A DNA stretch of 24,321 bases from CAYNLX01 sp964441535 (GTDB lineage: Bacteria > Bacillota_I > Bacilli_A > RF39 > UBA660), in the NCBI GenBank assembly GCA_964441535.1, contig CAYTXQ010000005.1:1-24321 (forward strand), written 5' to 3'. Both the position numbers and the translations under genes were made by a program. Shown in pieces: positions 21,043 through 24,321 of this stretch (the first letter of the stretch is position 1; every line of letters begins with the position of its first letter). The notes beneath the pieces were generated by a model. It ran no database searches, was not told the origin of the DNA, and worked only from the letters and a program-made list of their open reading frames with translations.

Positions 21043-22038
21043 ATGAGTCATAATTTAAATTATAAATTAGGAAAAGCTAGTTTTTTCTCTGTTAAAGAGA
21101 AAGCATGGCATAGATTAGGTAAAATATTAGATAATCCTCCAACATCTGAGGAAGCTATTAAAGAAGCACAATTAGATTTTGATGTATTAAAAAAACCTAA
21201 TTTCATAGAAGTAAATGGAAGTAAAGTATCTATTCATAATTCTTTTAGTACTGTTAGAACAGATACTAATACTCCATTAGGTATAAATTTAACAAGTAAA
21301 TATAAAGTCGTACAAAATGTTGATGCCTTTAAAACATTTGATACTATTGTTGGAAGTAAACAAGCAATTTTTGAAACTGCTGGTGCATTAGGTAATGGTG
21401 AAATAATATTTATTACAGCTAAACTTCCTGACTATATTAAACTTCCTAATAAAGAAGATATTGTTGAGAAATATTTATTGTTAACTAATTCTCATAATGG
21501 AACTAGTTCTTTAATTATAATGCTTACACCTATTAGAGTAGTATGTAATAATACTTTATCATTAGCTTTAAGTGGTAAAAGTTCACATAAAATATCTTTA
21601 CAACATAATAGTAATATTTATAATAAGTTAGATAATGCTGCCGAATTACTAGGGTTAATAAATCTTAATTTTAAGGAAATGGAAGATGTATATCATCACA
21701 TGTCTAATATAAAATTAGATGATAACAAAGTAAAAGAGTTAGTTGCTATGTTATTGTTATCTGAAAACGACTTTATAGTAGAGCAAGGAAAAGTATTATT
21801 AAGTAGTGATATATCTACTAAAACTTCAAATACATTTGATTTAGCATTAGAGGCTATACATAGTGGGGAAGGACAAGATTTATATGAAGGTAGTGGATTA
21901 TGGTTTTTTAATGGTATGAGTTATTATTATCAAAATGTTAAAAATTATACTACATTTGATAAAAAAATGGAAAATTTATATTATGGAACATCCTTTAATA
22001 AGTTAGTACAAACCTCAAATTTAATATTGTCATTATGA
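21043..22038 (+). CDS. DUF932 family protein, 331 aa
   Basis: Belongs to DUF932, a family of phage and plasmid proteins of unknown biochemical function often found near recombination and replication genes. Evidence is the family's ordered pattern: opening KASFFSVKEKAWHRLGKIL (11-29), AIKEAQLDFDV (38-48), TDTNTPLGINLTSKYKVVQN (about 74-93), LPDYIKLPNKEDIVEKYLLL and LTNSHNGTSSL (about 147-157), and IRVVCNNTLSLAL (about 164-176). No known catalytic residues. It begins 2 bases after the acidic gene and overlaps the dUTPase by ATGA, ending in TGA. Plasmid and phage occurrence suggests a role in DNA maintenance or antirestriction. Confidence 0.88.
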   Translation: MSHNLNYKLGKASFFSVKEKAWHRLGKILDNPPTSEEAIKEAQLDFDVLKKPNFIEVNGSKVSIHNSFSTVRTDTNTPLGINLTSKYKVVQNVDAFKTFDTIVGSKQAIFETAGALGNGEIIFITAKLPDYIKLPNKEDIVEKYLLLTNSHNGTSSLIIMLTPIRVVCNNTLSLALSGKSSHKISLQHNSNIYNKLDNAAELLGLINLNFKEMEDVYHHMSNIKLDDNKVKELVAMLLLSENDFIVEQGKVLLSSDISTKTSNTFDLALEAIHSGEGQDLYEGSGLWFFNGMSYYYQNVKNYTTFDKKMENLYYGTSFNKLVQTSNLILSL

Positions 22039-22571
22039 ATACAGAAGAAAGATTAATGGAGTTGATGGATGAAATAGATAAATTATCAGAAAAAGTAAGA
22101 AATGCTTTAAGAGTATTGAGAATTAAAGAAGGTAATATAGTTAAAGTTAAGAAAGTTAGAAGTGATGCCATATTACCAACTTATGCTACAGATGGTTCTG
22201 CCGCTATGGATATTTATTATTGTGGTTATTCTCCTATTATATTGCCAGTTAATCAAACAATTCCTATATTATTTGGTTCTGGAATAGCTGTTGAAATACC
22301 AAATGGTTATCAAATATCTATTAGACCTAGAAGTGGATTAGGTAAATTGGGAATATTATTAACTAATAGTCCAGGTACTATAGACTCTGATTATCGTGGT
22401 GAAATTGGAATACTTTTACAAAATATGTCTGATAGAGATTATAAAATAAATATTGGAGATAGAATAGGTCAGATAATATTAGAAAGGGTATATAATATTA
22501 TATTTGAAGAAGTAGATGAGCTTTCTAATACTGAAAGAGGAGAAGGTGGATTTGGAAGTACTGGTAAATAA
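22035..22571 (+). CDS. dut: dUTP diphosphatase (dUTPase) with N-terminal helix, 178 aa
   Basis: Hydrolyses dUTP to dUMP and pyrophosphate, lowering uracil incorporation. All five trimeric dUTPase motifs are present: 1, AMDIYY at 57-62; 2, RPRSGLG at 97-103; 3, GTIDSDYRGEI at 114-124 with catalytic Asp117; 4, GDRIGQII at 141-148; 5, RGEGGFGSTGK at 168-178. About 35 residues ahead of the barrel are helical (MNTEERLMELMDEIDKLSEKV), an extension absent from minimal dUTPases and perhaps used to bind a partner. It is the last rightward gene, coupled to DUF932 by ATGA. It pairs functionally with the uracil-DNA glycosylase at 1810. Confidence 0.95.
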   Translation: MNTEERLMELMDEIDKLSEKVRNALRVLRIKEGNIVKVKKVRSDAILPTYATDGSAAMDIYYCGYSPIILPVNQTIPILFGSGIAVEIPNGYQISIRPRSGLGKLGILLTNSPGTIDSDYRGEIGILLQNMSDRDYKINIGDRIGQIILERVYNIIFEEVDELSNTERGEGGFGSTGK

Positions 22572-22589
22572 CATATTTTAATTGCAATA

Positions 22590-22619
22590 AAAAGGCGATC
22601 AATTATTTGATCGCCTTTT
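22590..22619. terminator. bidirectional intrinsic terminator at convergent junction
   Basis: AAAAGGCGATCAA (22590-22602) and TTGATCGCCTTTT (22607-22619) are perfect reverse complements (13 bp) around the loop TTAT. GC bases in the stem centre (GGCGATC) and A/T tracts on both sides (T-rich TTTTATTTTTATA to the right; A-rich on the left, giving T's in the leftward transcript) are the standard bidirectional form. It separates the rightward dUTPase from the leftward 22638 gene. Confidence 0.92.
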
Positions 22620-22637
22620 ATTTTTATATAATTATTT

Positions 22638-24321
22638 TTACTTATAACTATACGCTCTATAATCACCTTTACCTAAATTTAACCAACGTTGAATAGGATT
22701 TATTAATGGTATTAATTTACCACCATATCTAACTACTTTATATTGTCCTCTATTAACACCACTTTGAATTATACGTTTATGATCTGATATAAAAGGATAA
22801 GATAATAACTGTTCTGTAAAATTATATACATCTATAAAAGTTCTAAGTGTCGCAGTTGGGTTACTTAATATTTTTAATCCTTCATTAATAAATCCAGGAG
22901 GAGTATATGTAAACAGTTCTGCTCTACTAGCACTTAATTGATACATCAACATAGCATAAAGTCTATTTCTTTTTAAATCATCATCATCGTCTGATTTACT
23001 TTTAACAAAACTTAAAGCTGCAAGTACAGCACCTAACATTGCAAATTCAGAAAATAATCGTCTTATATCTGCTAATTCTTGTTTGGTCATAGTGTGCATA
23101 TAATATTTAAAGTGTGTTATTATATCTAACATACCTAATAAATAAGCAGCAGCACTTTCCATAGCTGATAACTTCTCTTTATTTTTCTTTTCTAACATTC
23201 CATCACGAGTATTATAATAACCTTCATTAAGTAATTTAACTAAAGATTTATAATCTCCACGATCTACTTCTTCTCTTCTTTCATTCCAATATTCTTCTAT
23301 TTTAAAAAGTCCTCCTCTACTACCAAATCTTTTAACCCAACCAGGTCTAGCCCAATGTCTAAATTGCATAATTAATTCACCGAATCTTGTATTTTCTATT
23401 GTACCTTTATCTCCCTTATTATATATACCGTGAATTTTATGAGCAACACCACGATTCTTTTCTTTAAATTGAGCTAAATGAAAAGTATCAATTATTTCCT
23501 TTCCATCTTCTGTTAATTTAGATTGTATAATTCCCTCTTTTAATTCTAAAGCATCTATTAACATAGGATAATTTTCAAATTCCTCTCTTAATTTTTTATC
23601 TGTTTTCTTTAAATCATCATAGTCTTTTTGAGTAGTTTTTTTTCTAGTCTTTTTTAATGTTCCGTCAAAACCTTTATTCAACATAAATTGCTTTAATGAT
23701 ACAGCCTTACCATCAACAACTCTATTTGAATGTAACATAGTATAAAGTAAACTTCCATACATTAAATGTTCACCACTACCTTGCATAAAATAAGCCATTC
23801 CATAAAAAGCTTTTTTAATTCTTTTAATATTACTACTTATTAACTCTTTCTCAAAGTGATCTCTAATACTACCTAAAACATCAAATGTTTTCAATAATTC
23901 TAAATGAAAATCTCCTTCTATTTCAATACCTGAACTATCTTTAATTATTGAAGGTACAGTTCTCCAATACATTATTGAACCTTTATGTAAATGAGTTTTA
24001 TCATAATGATACCCGCTAGCAGCTTCGGCAGTAGTCATAAATCCACCATAAGTGACATTTTTTATAGCACTAAATATATTAAATCCTATACCTAATAAAG
24101 ATGTATAGTTTTTCATTTCTTTTAAAAACTTATCTCCACGTTGAGTTTTAGTCCATCTTTCATAAAAATTCATTTCTATATCTTTAGCAACATGATACGC
24201 TATATTAGAAGTAAACTTTTTAGCTGTCTCTTTATCTCCTGTCAATTTTCTTTTTACTCTATCAAAAACATCAGTACCAAAACCACTTTCTTCTTTAACT
24301 TTTTCATATTTTATTATAGCT
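22638..24321 (-). CDS. C-terminal part of a large virion-type protein (partial at window edge)
   Basis: Leftward frame open through the window edge; 560 residues are visible (positions 24320 to 22638). The in-frame TTG at 24243-24245 is not a reason to start there. No domain is recognised with certainty. The visible part has a Lys/Glu-rich beginning, an Asn-Ile-Phe-Ser-Ala-Ile-Lys-Asn stretch with FMTTAEAASGYHYD, a helical, charged middle with WARPGWVKRFGSRGG, and about 120-140 residues before the end a hydrophobic segment (EFAMLGAVLAALSFV) followed by an acidic run (SDDDDDLK). The end is LINPIQRWLNLGKGDYRAYSYK. This texture matches the large internal/ejected proteins or virion RNA polymerase neighbours of crAss-like phages and 'large polyvalent' podovirus proteins; the assignment is inference. 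Confidence 0.7.
   Translation of the reverse strand, partial: AIIKYEKVKEESGFGTDVFDRVKRKLTGDKETAKKFTSNIAYHVAKDIEMNFYERWTKTQRGDKFLKEMKNYTSLLGIGFNIFSAIKNVTYGGFMTTAEAASGYHYDKTHLHKGSIMYWRTVPSIIKDSSGIEIEGDFHLELLKTFDVLGSIRDHFEKELISSNIKRIKKAFYGMAYFMQGSGEHLMYGSLLYTMLHSNRVVDGKAVSLKQFMLNKGFDGTLKKTRKKTTQKDYDDLKKTDKKLREEFENYPMLIDALELKEGIIQSKLTEDGKEIIDTFHLAQFKEKNRGVAHKIHGIYNKGDKGTIENTRFGELIMQFRHWARPGWVKRFGSRGGLFKIEEYWNERREEVDRGDYKSLVKLLNEGYYNTRDGMLEKKNKEKLSAMESAAAYLLGMLDIITHFKYYMHTMTKQELADIRRLFSEFAMLGAVLAALSFVKSKSDDDDDLKRNRLYAMLMYQLSASRAELFTYTPPGFINEGLKILSNPTATLRTFIDVYNFTEQLLSYPFISDHKRIIQSGVNRGQYKVVRYGGKLIPLINPIQRWLNLGKGDYRAYSYK

Noticed and set aside
22469..22666. Leftward 65-codon frame
   Set aside because: It spans the bidirectional terminator and runs over the end of the dUTPase gene; no plausible gene would contain that hairpin.
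1..24321. Stop-codon reassignment, as in some crAss-like phages
   Set aside because: TAA ends most genes, TGA ends several (for example 7295-7297, 12414-12416 and 22036-22038) and TAG ends a few (574-576, 1541-1543 and 17572-17574). The following genes begin right after or overlapping those stops, so all three act as stops.
1..24321. tRNA genes, CRISPR arrays, insertion sequences
   Set aside because: No gap is long enough to hold a tRNA without overlapping a good gene and none shows a cloverleaf; no direct repeats with spacer periodicity or transposase gene were seen.

Overview
The window reads as part of an extremely AT-rich double-stranded DNA phage genome that probably infects Bacteroidota. 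Gene starts have A/T-rich leaders and almost no Shine-Dalgarno sequence, which is typical of Bacteroidota translation. The gene set is a family B DNA polymerase, SF2 helicase, RecT-like annealer, TOPRIM-type primase, ATP-dependent ligase, dNMP kinase, dUTPase, family 4 uracil-DNA glycosylase, DHH phosphoesterase, Gp157 and DUF932. With a long virion-type protein on the opposite strand, this best resembles a crAss-like (Crassvirales) or related podovirus. That assignment is an inference: no capsid, portal or terminase gene is in view. All three stop codons end genes, so the standard bacterial code applies.

Layout. Positions 1-1543 hold the tail of one gene and four small unknown genes, separated by spacers that are much richer in G+C than the rest (spacers 577-651 and 895-997 are both about 37% GC, against 13% in a counted 120-base stretch of the polymerase gene). 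This looks like accessory or recently acquired DNA, or a boundary. From about 1564 to 22571 there is one rightward gene train, largely coupled by ATGA/TAATG overlaps. It starts with uracil-DNA glycosylase, a membrane-anchored GH24 lysozyme and polymerase B, followed by small membrane, coiled-coil and cysteine-rich proteins (possible lysis accessories) and an SF2 helicase. A compact block at 8842-12416 carries the RecT-like protein, a compositionally distinct acidic-tailed protein, a putative SSB-like protein and the primase, punctuated by two near-perfect hairpins and one strong Shine-Dalgarno. Ligase, many very small genes, dNMP kinase, DHH phosphoesterase, Gp157, a very acidic protein, DUF932 and dUTPase follow.

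At 22590-22619 a perfect 13-bp stem hairpin lies between the rightward train and a leftward gene (22638 to beyond the window end). That gene encodes the C-terminal 560 residues of what looks like a large virion or internal protein. This is the convergent replication/virion junction expected for a crAss-like layout.

Functionally, the rightward genes form a DNA replication, recombination and nucleotide-hygiene module: polymerase, primase, helicase, ligase and annealing protein copy the genome, dNMP kinase feeds precursors, and dUTPase plus UDG keep uracil out of DNA. Roughly half of the genes are small and unrecognised. The most noteworthy are the GC-elevated 9684-10277 gene with its palindromic leader, the basic/acidic small-protein pair around Gp157, the cysteine-poor primase, and the start-damaged zinc-ribbon-like peptide just before the polymerase.
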